Positions 45,485-54,514 of a stretch of DNA of 64,000 nt are shown in pieces. The stretch's first letter is position 1. The number at the start of each line of letters is the position of its first letter. The notes beneath the pieces are model-generated. The model made no database searches. It was not told where the DNA came from and saw nothing but the letters and a program-made list of their open reading frames with translations. Position numbers and translations under genes: made by a program. Source of the stretch: PFJX01 sp964393825 (lineage in GTDB: Bacteria; Pseudomonadota; Gammaproteobacteria; Burkholderiales; Thiobacillaceae). The stretch covers positions 1 to 64,000 of the forward strand of contig CAYMUY010000022.1 in the NCBI GenBank assembly GCA_964393825.1, read 5' to 3'.

Positions 45485-46270
45485 TCAGTGTGCTTCCAGA
45501 TTGAGCACCCAGGCGCCGGTGGCGTCCGCCCTGCCGATCATGTTCAGCACCGGTGTGTAGAGATTGCGGCGATCGTCCTGCGGGGGAACGAGGACCAGCC
45601 GCCCATTCATGCCCTTGCCGGGGTAATACTCGCCATCGCCATTGATCGCGACCGCGCCTTGCAGGGTCTGGACGGTGATATGGGCGCGCCTGCCATCCGG
45701 GTCGGCACGCAGGAGCGCGCTGTAGTCGCCCAGGGGCGCGGCAACGAGGTCGCTGCGGGCGCCGCGCCAGTCGGCTTTCGCTTCACCATGGATGCGATTG
45801 CCCGACAGATGCAGGTTCGCGATATCCAGCACCAGCTTGCCCTGGGGTTGCAGCAGGCTCAGCGCGCGCGTGGCGAAGCCGAGAACGGGCGCGTCAAGCT
45901 CGCCCCGGACATCGCGCAGATGCACGCCGTCACCACCGTAACGCAACGATCCCTTCAGCATTCTGGAGGCCTGGCCAAGCTCGAGGGCGAAACCCAGACC
46001 GCCGTGTAGCAACTCACCTGGCTGCCATCTCCAGCGCAGCCGGCCCAGGTCCAGGGTATCCATGCCCGAATTCCAGGTCACCCGGCCGACCGAGCCATGC
46101 CAGAGATCGCCCTCGACCTGATGCAACTGGACCGGGCTGTCCGCCGGTAAACGGCCCGCCACCCAGACTGCGGGCATCTGGACCACCAGGAACAGGAGAT
46201 AAAGCAGCACACCGCCGAGGATCAACTTGTAGCGCACGCGTGGCGTCCGGGTGCCTGGATTCGGGTTCAT
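45485..46270 (-). CDS. gspN: Type II secretion protein GspN
   Basis: This 261-aa inner-membrane protein has one N-terminal helix (LILGGVLLYLLFLVVQMPAVW) and a periplasmic beta-rich domain (LHQVEGDLWHGSVGRVTW; ending GRADATGAWVLNLE) typical of GspN. ATG 46270 with GGAG six bases before was chosen. It overlaps gspM by four bases. GspN is not universal in T2SS, but it fits as the last gene of gspG-N. Confidence 0.88.
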   Translation of the reverse strand: MNPNPGTRTPRVRYKLILGGVLLYLLFLVVQMPAVWVAGRLPADSPVQLHQVEGDLWHGSVGRVTWNSGMDTLDLGRLRWRWQPGELLHGGLGFALELGQASRMLKGSLRYGGDGVHLRDVRGELDAPVLGFATRALSLLQPQGKLVLDIANLHLSGNRIHGEAKADWRGARSDLVAAPLGDYSALLRADPDGRRAHITVQTLQGAVAINGDGEYYPGKGMNGRLVLVPPQDDRRNLYTPVLNMIGRADATGAWVLNLEAH

Positions 46271-46767
46271 GGTGCGCTCCTCGACAACGTGGCCCGGGCG
46301 CGAACCAGACCGGCAACGGGCAATCCCTCGACCTTGCATTCGCTCAAGGCAACGCCTTGCACCCCGAGTTCGCCAACCCAGCGCAGCCAGGCCTCGAAGG
46401 CCACACCGTCCATGTTGACGACCAGGCGGTCGCTCCCCCGCGCACTCACCTCACCCAGTTTGTCCACCAGCTGGAATCGCGAGGCCGCCAGGCGCGCCGT
46501 GGCTTCGAGCGTCTGCGCGCTGCGGATCGGCGCCAGCCCGCGCAGGCGTTTGACATCCTCGCTGTCGGCACGCAATTGCGCGAGATCGACACGCAGTTGC
46601 GCGACGCGGTCACGCAGTCGCACGCGCTCGCCGGTGAGTGGCTGCCAAAGGTAGAAGTACAGCCCGATCGGCAACAGCACCAGCAGACCGATCAGGATCA
46701 GGTTGCGCTCACGCGTGGCGAGGTTGGCCCAGGCATCGCCCAGCCGGGCAGGCATGCGGATCGTCAT
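46267..46767 (-). CDS. gspM: Type II secretion protein GspM
   Basis: This 166-aa bitopic protein has helix NLILIGLLVLLPIGLYFYLW (~25-44), a short coiled coil (RLRDRVAQLRVDLAQLR), and a ferredoxin-like periplasmic domain ending before SRSAP. It partners GspL in the platform. It overlaps gspL and gspN by four bases each. Confidence 0.88.
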   Translation of the reverse strand: MTIRMPARLGDAWANLATRERNLILIGLLVLLPIGLYFYLWQPLTGERVRLRDRVAQLRVDLAQLRADSEDVKRLRGLAPIRSAQTLEATARLAASRFQLVDKLGEVSARGSDRLVVNMDGVAFEAWLRWVGELGVQGVALSECKVEGLPVAGLVRARATLSRSAP

Positions 46768-47963
46768 GGCCGGCTCCGTTCGATCACGATGTTGTGGCCG
46801 CTTCCTTCGCCGCCCGCGTCGGCCACCTGGTAGCCCTTGCTGGCGAGCACGGCGCGCAGACCGTCGAGGTCCGTGGCGGTGGGTTGCACCAGGGTGAGCC
46901 GGCCGTCCTCGTAGTTCAGGCCGGCCACCCCGCCCACCTGGCCGGAGGTCGCATTGAGAACATGGAGAAAGTCACCGGGTTCGATAAAGCCACGCGCGCG
47001 CCGCAGCTCGGCCTGTTGCCTTTGCATCTGCAGGACCGGATCGACGATGGCCTGGGTTTGCGGAAAGGTGTCCTTGAACACCTGGTTCATCTCGGCTCGC
47101 AAGTGCTTGTTCTCCCAGGACAACCTCGCCCAGTCGACGACCGTGCCGAGGAGATGCACGCCCAGCGCGGCGGCGACCAGGCCGGCGGCAAGCCGATAAC
47201 GGCTGAGGTTGGCGCCGCTGGAAAGCCGGGCGAGCCAGCCGCCGCGTTGCCGCGCGTAGTCGCCCTGGAGCAGATTGATGGCGGGAGGATGCGGATCGGG
47301 CTGGAGCCGTTGCAGGAGAACGGGGCAATCGAGCACGCGGCTCCAGGCGTCGGCATCCACTTCCAGCCCGCTTTCCAGCGTGATCGCACTGGGCGCGGCC
47401 TCGTGCCGACGCGCTTCCACGAGTGCCAGTTGCAGCGCCAGTGGCGGCGAGTTGGCGTCACCGTCGTCCAGCGCGAAACCGGCGCAGGGGCCACTGCGGA
47501 CAAAGCCCTCATGGCCATTCCAGCGCGCGCTCCATTGCCCCGGAACATCCTCGCCACGCCAGAGCAGGTTTTCCGGAATCGCGCCGACCGCCACGATGCC
47601 ATGCTTCCGGCACAATGCCAGCACCCGATCCAGCCAGGCGATTTCCACCACGGCGACGGGATACACATCATCCATCCCGACCTTGCCAAGGGCGACATGG
47701 GCGTTGGCCGGATCGAGCATCAGCCGGTCTTCCAGCGCATTGCCCAGGGCGCCGTGCAACTGGCGCAGGGCCTGCCGGGAAATCTTGATGTCGCTGAGCA
47801 GGACCCGGCCTGCGGGCAGTGCCAGCCAGACTTCGTCGGCGCCGGGAAGTTCAGCCGCCCCAGCGGCCTCGCCTTGATCGGGACTGCCGCCCGGCAGTCG
47901 CCAGATGATGCGATCCAGGCTCTCGGGCAGGGGGTCGGGGAGCGAGATGAAGAGTCTTTTCAC
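46764..47963 (-). CDS. gspL: Type II secretion protein GspL
   Basis: This 399-aa protein has an actin-like cytoplasmic domain (~1-240, which recruits GspE in known systems), a membrane helix (~257-280) and a periplasmic ferredoxin-like domain (~320-399, GVAGLNYEDGRLTL). The start is GTG 47963. A 61-bp gap carrying a half-unit of repeat family A separates it from gspK. Confidence 0.9.
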   Translation of the reverse strand: MKRLFISLPDPLPESLDRIIWRLPGGSPDQGEAAGAAELPGADEVWLALPAGRVLLSDIKISRQALRQLHGALGNALEDRLMLDPANAHVALGKVGMDDVYPVAVVEIAWLDRVLALCRKHGIVAVGAIPENLLWRGEDVPGQWSARWNGHEGFVRSGPCAGFALDDGDANSPPLALQLALVEARRHEAAPSAITLESGLEVDADAWSRVLDCPVLLQRLQPDPHPPAINLLQGDYARQRGGWLARLSSGANLSRYRLAAGLVAAALGVHLLGTVVDWARLSWENKHLRAEMNQVFKDTFPQTQAIVDPVLQMQRQQAELRRARGFIEPGDFLHVLNATSGQVGGVAGLNYEDGRLTLVQPTATDLDGLRAVLASKGYQVADAGGEGSGHNIVIERSRP

Positions 47964-48024
47964 GTCAGGTCTCGTAGAGGCGGCGCTACAGGAAAGCCTG
48001 TCTCGGCAAAGGCGCGATCCGGGT

Positions 48025-48942
48025 TCAAAGTTGTTTCAGCCATAACAGCAGCGGCCAATTCTGCCCTTGCCGTTGATAAAGCGCCAAATAGCGCTGCTTT
48101 ACCCGGCCAAATTCGGCGCTCAGGTCGACCAGGAAATAATCGCTGGCGACAGTCAGCAGGCGCTCCTGAAAGCCGAGTGCTTGCGCGGCGGTGAGCTTGC
48201 CATGGAAATCGGCCAGGGACTCGCTGCCATTGCCCCGCTTTTCCACCAGCTGACGGGCATCCTCCAGGGTCAGTCCGGGGATGACGGCGGCCAGCACCTC
48301 GGGTCCGGCGGTATTGACGTTGACCGGCGTGGGCAGAGGCAGAACACAGACATAGGGGGCAAGCCTGTCGATGGTCGCCTGATCGTAGCCGCGCACCAGA
48401 GCCAGCTCGGACAGGTCGACCAGGGCACGGTTGGCGGGGTAATACGGGCTCGGCCTGGCCAGGTAATAGGCATCCTCGGCGCCGTCGGCGCCATACGGCA
48501 AGGCATCCGGGTCGATCCAGTCGACCAGGGCGTCAACCAGGGTGGCGGGCAAATCCAGCTGGGCGAGCAGGCGCTGATAGACGGCGATGTCCGCCCCGCT
48601 GACCTGGTTGTTGCGAACCAGATTATTGAGGTTGAACCGCGCCTGCTGGTCGCTGATGCCGCCATCGACGCGACCGCGCTCGACCGGCAGGGCGACATGT
48701 TGCGCCCAGGGCTCGCCGAGATGGTCGACCGCATTCTTGCGCCGATCCTCATTGAGGATGGCGCCAGCCCAATCGATGCCGGCACGTACCACCGCCTCGC
48801 CCTGCGAGGCATCGCGCAGGTTCTCCACCTGCCGGGTCCAGACCTGCTGGCGCCAGGCGACGAAACTCGCCACCGTGGTGGCCATGGCGACGATGAGAAT
48901 GACGGTGATCAGCGCGATGCCGCGGCTGCGGTCAGTAGGCAT
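48025..48942 (-). CDS. gspK: Type II secretion minor pseudopilin GspK
   Basis: This 305-aa tip pseudopilin has prepilin site SRG-IALITV with no Glu at +5, as is usual for GspK. The large inserted alpha domain follows (DQQARFNLNNLVR, VDALVDWIDPD, YVCVLPLPTPVNVNTAGPEVL). It overlaps the gspJ stop by 11 bases. Confidence 0.94.
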   Translation of the reverse strand: MPTDRSRGIALITVILIVAMATTVASFVAWRQQVWTRQVENLRDASQGEAVVRAGIDWAGAILNEDRRKNAVDHLGEPWAQHVALPVERGRVDGGISDQQARFNLNNLVRNNQVSGADIAVYQRLLAQLDLPATLVDALVDWIDPDALPYGADGAEDAYYLARPSPYYPANRALVDLSELALVRGYDQATIDRLAPYVCVLPLPTPVNVNTAGPEVLAAVIPGLTLEDARQLVEKRGNGSESLADFHGKLTAAQALGFQERLLTVASDYFLVDLSAEFGRVKQRYLALYQRQGQNWPLLLWLKQL

Positions 48943-49531
48943 ACCAGCGGGTCAGCACTTCACCCGACTCCAGTTTCAGGGTCACTTTCACCGCGCTTGG
49001 CTGCCGCATGCTGGCGTTGGGAGGCCAGCGCGTATTCCAGAGGCCGGCCAGGTCACGGTAGGAAAACTCCAGCGCCGAGACATGATCGAGCAGCACGGCG
49101 ATATCCGGCGTCGCGCGCGGGCCGCTGTCGACCATGGGCCAGCGCAACCACTCGATCTTGCCGTCGCGCAGCCGGTAGGCCACCCGCTCCGGCGGCAGGT
49201 TGCCGGCATCGGCCGGGCCCAGGCGGGTGAATTCCAGTTGCGCCGCATACTCGCCGGTGACGGTCGGCTCGCCCAGGAAGGCGGGCTGCGGCGTACCGCC
49301 GCGCAGGCGCGCGGGACGCTCCACGAAAGCGCTGAGGTCACGCCCCAGCCGGGTCCAGAACAAGGCCACCGCGCGCCACTGGCGATTTTCGTCATCCAGC
49401 CGCGCACGCGCCTTGAGTACCGCGTCGAGCCCGGCATAGGCCGCCATGCCCAGAAGCGCGAAGAGGGCCATCGCGACCAGGACTTCCAGCAGGGTGAAGC
49501 CAGCATGGCGTGATGCCCGGGAGTGCGTCAT
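48932..49531 (-). CDS. gspJ: Type II secretion minor pseudopilin GspJ
   Basis: This 199-aa protein has prepilin site HAG-FTLLEVLVAMALFALLG (Glu at +5) and a beta-rich C-terminal part with AVALFWTRLGRDLSAF. It overlaps gspI by four bases (ATGA). Confidence 0.93.
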   Translation of the reverse strand: MTHSRASRHAGFTLLEVLVAMALFALLGMAAYAGLDAVLKARARLDDENRQWRAVALFWTRLGRDLSAFVERPARLRGGTPQPAFLGEPTVTGEYAAQLEFTRLGPADAGNLPPERVAYRLRDGKIEWLRWPMVDSGPRATPDIAVLLDHVSALEFSYRDLAGLWNTRWPPNASMRQPSAVKVTLKLESGEVLTRWYAY

Positions 49532-49905
49532 CGATTCACCAGATAGCCGACCAGGATGGCCAGTGCGTGCTGGCCCCCGGCGACGGCGGCGACGCGGATT
49601 TCCACACGCTCGACATAAGGGTTGGGGGTGGTGCCGACCTCGCTGGTCCAGTGGAAGGTGATGCCGGCCTGGGTTTCCGTGCCGCTGGTCTCGCCGGTGG
49701 GCGGCAGCTGGCGGGTGGCGCGCAGTTCAGCCAGACGATTGTCCGCCACCCAGCTCGCCAGCAGACGCTGCTTGAGTTCAAAGGCATTGTCCATCGAGGC
49801 CATGACCGAGCGCTGCACGGCCGCCAGCGCGATCGCCAGGATGGCCAGCGCCACCAGCATTTCGATCAGGGTGAAACCCGGGACGGGCGCCGCGCGCAAC
49901 CTCAT
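49528..49905 (-). CDS. gspI: Type II secretion minor pseudopilin GspI
   Basis: This 125-aa protein has prepilin site VPG-FTLIEMLVALAILAIAL and the ASWVADNRLAELR segment common to GspI. ATGA overlap with gspH upstream and with gspJ downstream. Confidence 0.93.
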   Translation of the reverse strand: MRLRAAPVPGFTLIEMLVALAILAIALAAVQRSVMASMDNAFELKQRLLASWVADNRLAELRATRQLPPTGETSGTETQAGITFHWTSEVGTTPNPYVERVEIRVAAVAGGQHALAILVGYLVNR

Positions 49906-50474
49906 TCGCCGGCCCCCTGATCAAGATCGTCCTCGACCCGGAGATTGCCGATGGCATCGGAGACCACCACCACCCGCAGATCATCGAGCGCCAGCACCAC
50001 CGAAAACGGCGTATGGATGCCCGAGGGCGAGAACACGATCCGTTCCGGCGGAGTTGCCGAGAGTGACAACACGCGCTTGCGCGCCCGGACTTCGGCGATG
50101 CGGATGTCCTCCCGCATCTTGCGGGCGGCAAACAATTCGTCGCCGGGGCGAGGGCGCCAGGCGAGTTCGGGGCCCTCGTCGCGCTCCCAGAAGGCATAGC
50201 CGTCCTCGTTGAACGACACCGCCAGCGGTCTGGCGCTGGTCACGGCCTCGTCGGCGAGGGCGGTGAGCAGAGCGGCCAGGCGCTCACCCTCGGTGCGCAA
50301 GCGGCGGGCATCATCGGAAAACAGGTTGAGCTGGAGGGTGGCGACCACGATGCCGATCACCACCAGCACCACCAGGAGTTCGATCAGGGTGAAGCCGCGC
50401 GCGGCACGGCACGACGGCACGGCGCGAAGCGGCGCAGGCAACGGCCTCGACTCGATCGACACGACCCGGTTCAA
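49902..50474 (-). CDS. gspH: Type II secretion minor pseudopilin GspH
   Basis: This protein of up to 190 aa has prepilin site ARG-FTLIELLVVLVVIG about 27 residues in, and a beta-rich domain with RLRTEGERLAALL. The start is uncertain: the frame opens at TTG 50474 without a clear RBS. A GTG a few codons later would also do. Confidence 0.88.
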   Translation of the reverse strand: MNRVVSIESRPLPAPLRAVPSCRAARGFTLIELLVVLVVIGIVVATLQLNLFSDDARRLRTEGERLAALLTALADEAVTSARPLAVSFNEDGYAFWERDEGPELAWRPRPGDELFAARKMREDIRIAEVRARKRVLSLSATPPERIVFSPSGIHTPFSVVLALDDLRVVVVSDAIGNLRVEDDLDQGAGE

Positions 50475-50480
50475 GGTGCG

Positions 50481-50915
50481 CTACAGGCTCCAGGAACCGA
50501 TATCGGCACCATCGCCCTCACCACCCGATTCCCGATCCGAGCCAAAGGAAAACACATCGATTTCGCCATGGACACCCGGACTGAGATACTGGTAGGGCGA
50601 ACCCCAGGGGTCTTTCGGCAGGCGATCGAGATAGCCGCCGCCCTTCCAGTTGGGCGGTACCGGTTCGGCGCTGGGGCGGGTGACCAGGGCGTTGAGGCCC
50701 TGTTCGGTGGTGGGGTAGCGGAAGTTGTCCAGGCGGTAGAGCTTCAACGCCTGCAACAAGGAGGAGATGTCCTGCTTCGCGGCGACCTGGCGGGCCTCGT
50801 CCGGACGGCTCATCACCTTGGGCACGACCAGGGCGGCGAGGACACCGAGGATGACGACGACAATCATGATTTCCAGCAACGTGAAGCCGCCGGACCGCAG
50901 AGGAGTGGAGCGCAT
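50481..50915 (-). CDS. gspG: Type II secretion major pseudopilin GspG
   Basis: This 144-aa protein has prepilin site SGG-FTLLEIMIVVVILG, the conserved YRLDNFRYPTTEQGL, WKGGGYLDRLPKDPWG and a calcium-site-like C-terminus. ATG 50915 (MRSTPLRSGG) was preferred to the frame at 50948. It is the first gene of gspG-H-I-J-K-L-M-N. Confidence 0.96.
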   Translation of the reverse strand: MRSTPLRSGGFTLLEIMIVVVILGVLAALVVPKVMSRPDEARQVAAKQDISSLLQALKLYRLDNFRYPTTEQGLNALVTRPSAEPVPPNWKGGGYLDRLPKDPWGSPYQYLSPGVHGEIDVFSFGSDRESGGEGDGADIGSWSL

Positions 50916-50955
50916 GGTGCTGTATTCCCGAAGTGTTGGAGAAAGCACGTCGATT

Positions 50956-52122
50956 CTATCCCGCTACCATGGTTTTTTCGCGGCGGTCCAGCCAGAGGAA
51001 GGCGATGACCGCCATGACGGCGCACAGCGAAGCGATCGAGAAAGTTTCGCCAGCCCCGAGCAGATCCCAGGCGGCGCCGGAATAGAGGCTGCCGATCGTG
51101 CCGCCGACGCCGAAGGCGAGGCTGTTATAGAGGGCCTGGCCGCGCGCCTGGTTCCTGCCGGTGAAATGCCGGTGCACCAGGGCCAGGGCGGAGGCGTGGT
51201 AGGCGCCAAAGGTGAGCGCGTGCAGCAATTGCGCGAACAGCAGCACCGGCAGGTTGCCCGCCTGCCAGCCGATCAGCAGGAAACGCACGGCGGCGGCGAC
51301 CAGGGTGGCGAGCAGCACGGTTTCCGGACGGATCGTGCGGAACACCCTCGGCATCACCAGGAAGATACCGATCTCGCAGACCACCCCCAGCGCCCACAGC
51401 CAGCCGGCGAGCGATTTGCTGTAGCCGGTCTGCACCAGATGGAGGGTGAAGAAGGTGTAATACGGCCCGTGCGCGGCGGCCATCAGCAGCGCCGCGCTGA
51501 ACAGGGCCAGCACCGCGGGACGTCGCAACACCTCGCGCATGGGGATGTGGACCTGCTCGTGGCGGGCGATCTCGGCTTCCGGGATGACCCGGGAAGTCAG
51601 CACGATGCCCACCAGCAAGCCCATCACCACCCAGGGCACCAGGCTGATCGAGGCGTGATCGAGCAGCGCGCCCAGTCCCACCACCACCAGGATGAAGCCG
51701 ACCGAGCCCCACAGGCGGATGCGGCCATAGCGGTCGGTGCGATCGCCCAGGTGCGACAGGGTGGTGGCTTCCACCAGGGGCAGCGAGGCACTCCAGAAGA
51801 AGCTGATCAGTGACATCACCGCGAACAGCCACCAGAAGGTCTTGGCGAAGAACACCCCGACAAAGGCGATCAGGCAGACCAGGGCGGCCAACTGGACGAT
51901 GGCGACGCGGCGGCCGGTATGGTCGGCGATGTGTCCCCAGATGTTGGGCGCGAAGATGCGCATCACCTGCAACAGCGACATCAGCACGCCGATCTGGAAA
52001 GCGTTGAACTCCAGGGAATGCAGATACAACCCCCAGAATGGCGCCATGGCGCCGACGAAGGCAAAGTAAAAGAAGTAGAAACCGGACAGGCGCCAGTAGG
52101 GGATGCCGCTCATGGAAGGCAT
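50956..52122 (-). CDS. MFS transporter, LacY/HcaT-like branch
   Basis: This 388-aa inner-membrane protein has about 12 helices. It begins IPYWRLSGFYFFYFAFVGAM and carries GLYLHSLEFNAFQIGVLMS and DRYGRIRLWGSVGFI, the pattern of the MFS_1-like/PPP-transporter group (HcaT, LacY relatives). The substrate is unknown. ATG 52122 or 52113 could be the start; neither has a clear RBS. It stands 40 bp upstream of gspG. Confidence 0.85.
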   Translation of the reverse strand: MPSMSGIPYWRLSGFYFFYFAFVGAMAPFWGLYLHSLEFNAFQIGVLMSLLQVMRIFAPNIWGHIADHTGRRVAIVQLAALVCLIAFVGVFFAKTFWWLFAVMSLISFFWSASLPLVEATTLSHLGDRTDRYGRIRLWGSVGFILVVVGLGALLDHASISLVPWVVMGLLVGIVLTSRVIPEAEIARHEQVHIPMREVLRRPAVLALFSAALLMAAAHGPYYTFFTLHLVQTGYSKSLAGWLWALGVVCEIGIFLVMPRVFRTIRPETVLLATLVAAAVRFLLIGWQAGNLPVLLFAQLLHALTFGAYHASALALVHRHFTGRNQARGQALYNSLAFGVGGTIGSLYSGAAWDLLGAGETFSIASLCAVMAVIAFLWLDRREKTMVAG

Positions 52123-52140
52123 GTCGGCGGTACGGCGACG

Positions 52141-52228
52141 GTAGCGCCGGCTTGACGGCGCGAAGGGCCGGTATCCTTCAGGGCCAGCCGGCCACCTGCA
52201 AACCCGCGGGCAGGAAGGCTGGCGCTAC
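52141..52228. repeat. Repeat family A, diverged inverted unit
   Basis: GTAGCGCCGGC at 52141-52151 pairs with GCTGGCGCTAC at 52218-52228 (one G-T pair). Between lies another inverted CCGG-rich segment. It sits in the gap between aroC and the MFS gene. Confidence 0.65.
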
Positions 52229-52301
52229 ACGGATGCAAGATCGACGTCTTCGTAGACCGCATCAACCGGTTCAGCGGTTTTTTCCAGCACAGCGCCCATG
52301 C

Positions 52302-53405
52302 TCAGCCCTCGGCGTGTCCCGGAATGGCCGGGGTCGGACAGACCACGTCGGCGTTCTGCGCCCGCTGCCGCAGGGCGTGATCCATCAACACGATGGCCAG
52401 CATCGCCTCGGCGATGGGGGTGGCGCGGATGCCGACGCAGGGGTCGTGACGCCCCTGGGTGACCACTTCGATCGGCTCGCCCTGGCGGTTGATCGAGCGG
52501 CCGGGAATGCGTAGCGAGGACGTGGGCTTGATGGCGATGGAGGCGCTGATGTCCTGGCCGCTGGAAATGCCGCCGAGCACACCGCCGGCGTGGTTGGAGA
52601 GGAAGCCTTGCGGGGTCATCTCGTCGCGGTGCTCGGTGCCCAGTTGCGACACCACCGCGAAACCGTCGCCGATTTCCACGCCCTTGACCGCGTTGATGCT
52701 CATCAAGGCATGCGCGAGATCGGCGTCGAGGCGGTCGTAGACCGGCTCACCCAGGCCCACCGGCACGTGCTCGGCGACCACGTTGATGCGGGCGCCGACC
52801 GAATCACCGGACTTGCGCAAATCATCCATGTACGCCTCGAGCGCCGGCACGGCGTCCGGGTCGGGCGCGAAAAAGGGGTTCTCCCGCACGCTGTCCCAGG
52901 TCTTGAACGGTACCGCGATGGGTCCGAGCTGGGCCAGGTAGCCGCGGATCACGGTACCGAACTTCTCGAACAGCCACTTCTTGGCGATCGCGCCCGCTGC
53001 CACCCGCACGGCGGTTTCCCGCGCCGAGGAACGGCCGCCACCACGAAAATCGCGGAACCCGTATTTCTGGTCGTAGGTGTAGTCGGCATGGCCGGGTCGA
53101 AAGGTCTCAGCGATGTTGCCGTAATCCTTGCTGCGCTGGTCCTCGTTGCGGATCAGGAGGGCGATGGGCGTCCCGGTGGTCCGCCCCCCGAACACGCCGG
53201 AGAGAATTTCCACCGTGTCCGATTCGCGCCGCTGGGTGACGTGACGGGACGTGCCCGGCTTGCGCCTGTCCAGATCGTGCTGGATGTCCGCCTCGGTCAG
53301 GGCGAGCCCGGGCGGGCAACCATCCACCACACAGCCGATGCCGGGGCCATGCGACTCGCCGAAGGAGGTGACGGAGAAAACGAGACCGATCGAGTTACCT
53401 GACAT
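52302..53405 (-). CDS. aroC: Chorismate synthase
   Basis: This 367-aa FMN-dependent enzyme makes chorismate from EPSP. GESHGPGIGCVVDGCPPG, RRKPGTSRHVTQRRE and RGGGRSSARETA are the family signatures. It faces away from the substrate-binding protein gene, sharing a short divergent region. Confidence 0.97.
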   Translation of the reverse strand: MSGNSIGLVFSVTSFGESHGPGIGCVVDGCPPGLALTEADIQHDLDRRKPGTSRHVTQRRESDTVEILSGVFGGRTTGTPIALLIRNEDQRSKDYGNIAETFRPGHADYTYDQKYGFRDFRGGGRSSARETAVRVAAGAIAKKWLFEKFGTVIRGYLAQLGPIAVPFKTWDSVRENPFFAPDPDAVPALEAYMDDLRKSGDSVGARINVVAEHVPVGLGEPVYDRLDADLAHALMSINAVKGVEIGDGFAVVSQLGTEHRDEMTPQGFLSNHAGGVLGGISSGQDISASIAIKPTSSLRIPGRSINRQGEPIEVVTQGRHDPCVGIRATPIAEAMLAIVLMDHALRQRAQNADVVCPTPAIPGHAEG

Positions 53406-53488
53406 GGTGGAAGCGTAAATAGATGAAGGTGCTAAATTTTAGCCCAAGGCCACCGTTATCCATTCACCGACTCGGGGAGCAAGCACAC

Positions 53489-54514
53489 ATGCCATGCCGA
53501 ATGCGCATCATCTTGTTGCTGTGCCAGGCACTGCTGCTGTTCGGCTTGATCCATCCGGCCGGGGCGAACGCCGGCCCGCGCATCGTGATTGCCCTGCCCG
53601 GCCCGAATGTGGCGCCCTACCTGCCCATCGAGCTGATGCCGCGAATCGGGGCCGACCGCAAGGCAGGATTCCAGCTGGTCATGCGTCATTTCGGCGGCGG
53701 CCCCCTGGCGGTGAAAGACATGATCGATGGCAACAGCGATTTTGCCGGCGCCGGCATGCCGGCACTGGCCGGCATCCGCCTGGCCAACCCAAGCCTGACC
53801 TCCATCGCCTCGCTGACCCTGGTCCCCGCCTACGTCCTGATGGTGCGGCGCGACCTGGGTGGCCGGATCCGCACGATCGCCGACCTGCGCGGACGCAGCA
53901 TCGGCACACATAGCAGCAGCAAGCAGGGCAAGTCCACGGCGCGCCAGATCGCGGAATACCTGCTCATGCGCAATGGCGTCAGCCTCGACGAGGTGAATTT
54001 CCTGCATGCCGGCCAGAACCTGAACGACTACAGCGCCGCCCTGCGCTCGGGCATGGTCGATGCCATCGTGGTCAACGAACCGGCCGCCACCCTGCTGGAG
54101 CAACACCGGCTCGCCTGGCGCCTGGCCGATCTGCACGCCCCCAAGGTCGCGAAAGCGCACCTGGGCGGCCGCTTCCTCTACACCCAGGTCGCCGCCGACA
54201 GGAACACACTGCGCCGGCAGCCGGACAAGGCGCGCCTGTTCGTTCTCGCCCTGCAAGACACGCTGCGCTGGATTGCCAGCCATGACGCCCGGGAGATCGT
54301 GGCGCGTCTGGACCTGCCCGAAGGCGAGAACAAACGCGCCCTGGAAGCCTACCTGGGCGCGCACAAGGACATCTACAGCCCGGATGGCGCCTTCAGCGAA
54401 GAGGCCCTGCGCAACAGCGAAGCCTTCTTCCACGCGGTCAGCGCCGGCAATCCGGCCGCGGCTGGTCTGCGCTATGCCGATTCCATCGATAGCCGCTGGA
54501 GCGGGCATGGGCGC
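53489..54514 (+). CDS. Periplasmic substrate-binding protein, NMT1/SsuA-like, without transporter
   Basis: This 342-aa protein (the stop codon follows at 54515-54517) has a signal peptide (IILLLCQALLLFGLIHPAGA) and a type-II periplasmic binding fold: VAPYLPIELMPRIGADRKAGF, DGNSDFAGAGMPALAG, DLRGRSIGTHSSSKQGKST and DAIVVNEPAATLL. Such proteins deliver nitrate, sulfonate, taurine or pyrimidine ligands to ABC permeases. None is present here. Instead, its 3' end overlaps a membrane GGDEF-EAL gene by 11 bases. A ligand-sensing role for that signalling protein is my inference. ATG 53489 follows GGGGAG. Confidence 0.82.

Noticed and set aside
52264..52284. Plus-strand hairpin with T-run (AACCG/CGGTT then TTTTTT) near the aroC end
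   Set aside because: No plus-strand gene precedes it, and on the minus strand the T-run becomes an A-run before the stem, so it does not fit either neighbour well.
52225..52299. 24-codon minus-strand frame two bases after aroC
   Set aside because: Good position, but no RBS, it ends inside a repeat unit, and no similarity was recognised; possibly a gene remnant or chance.
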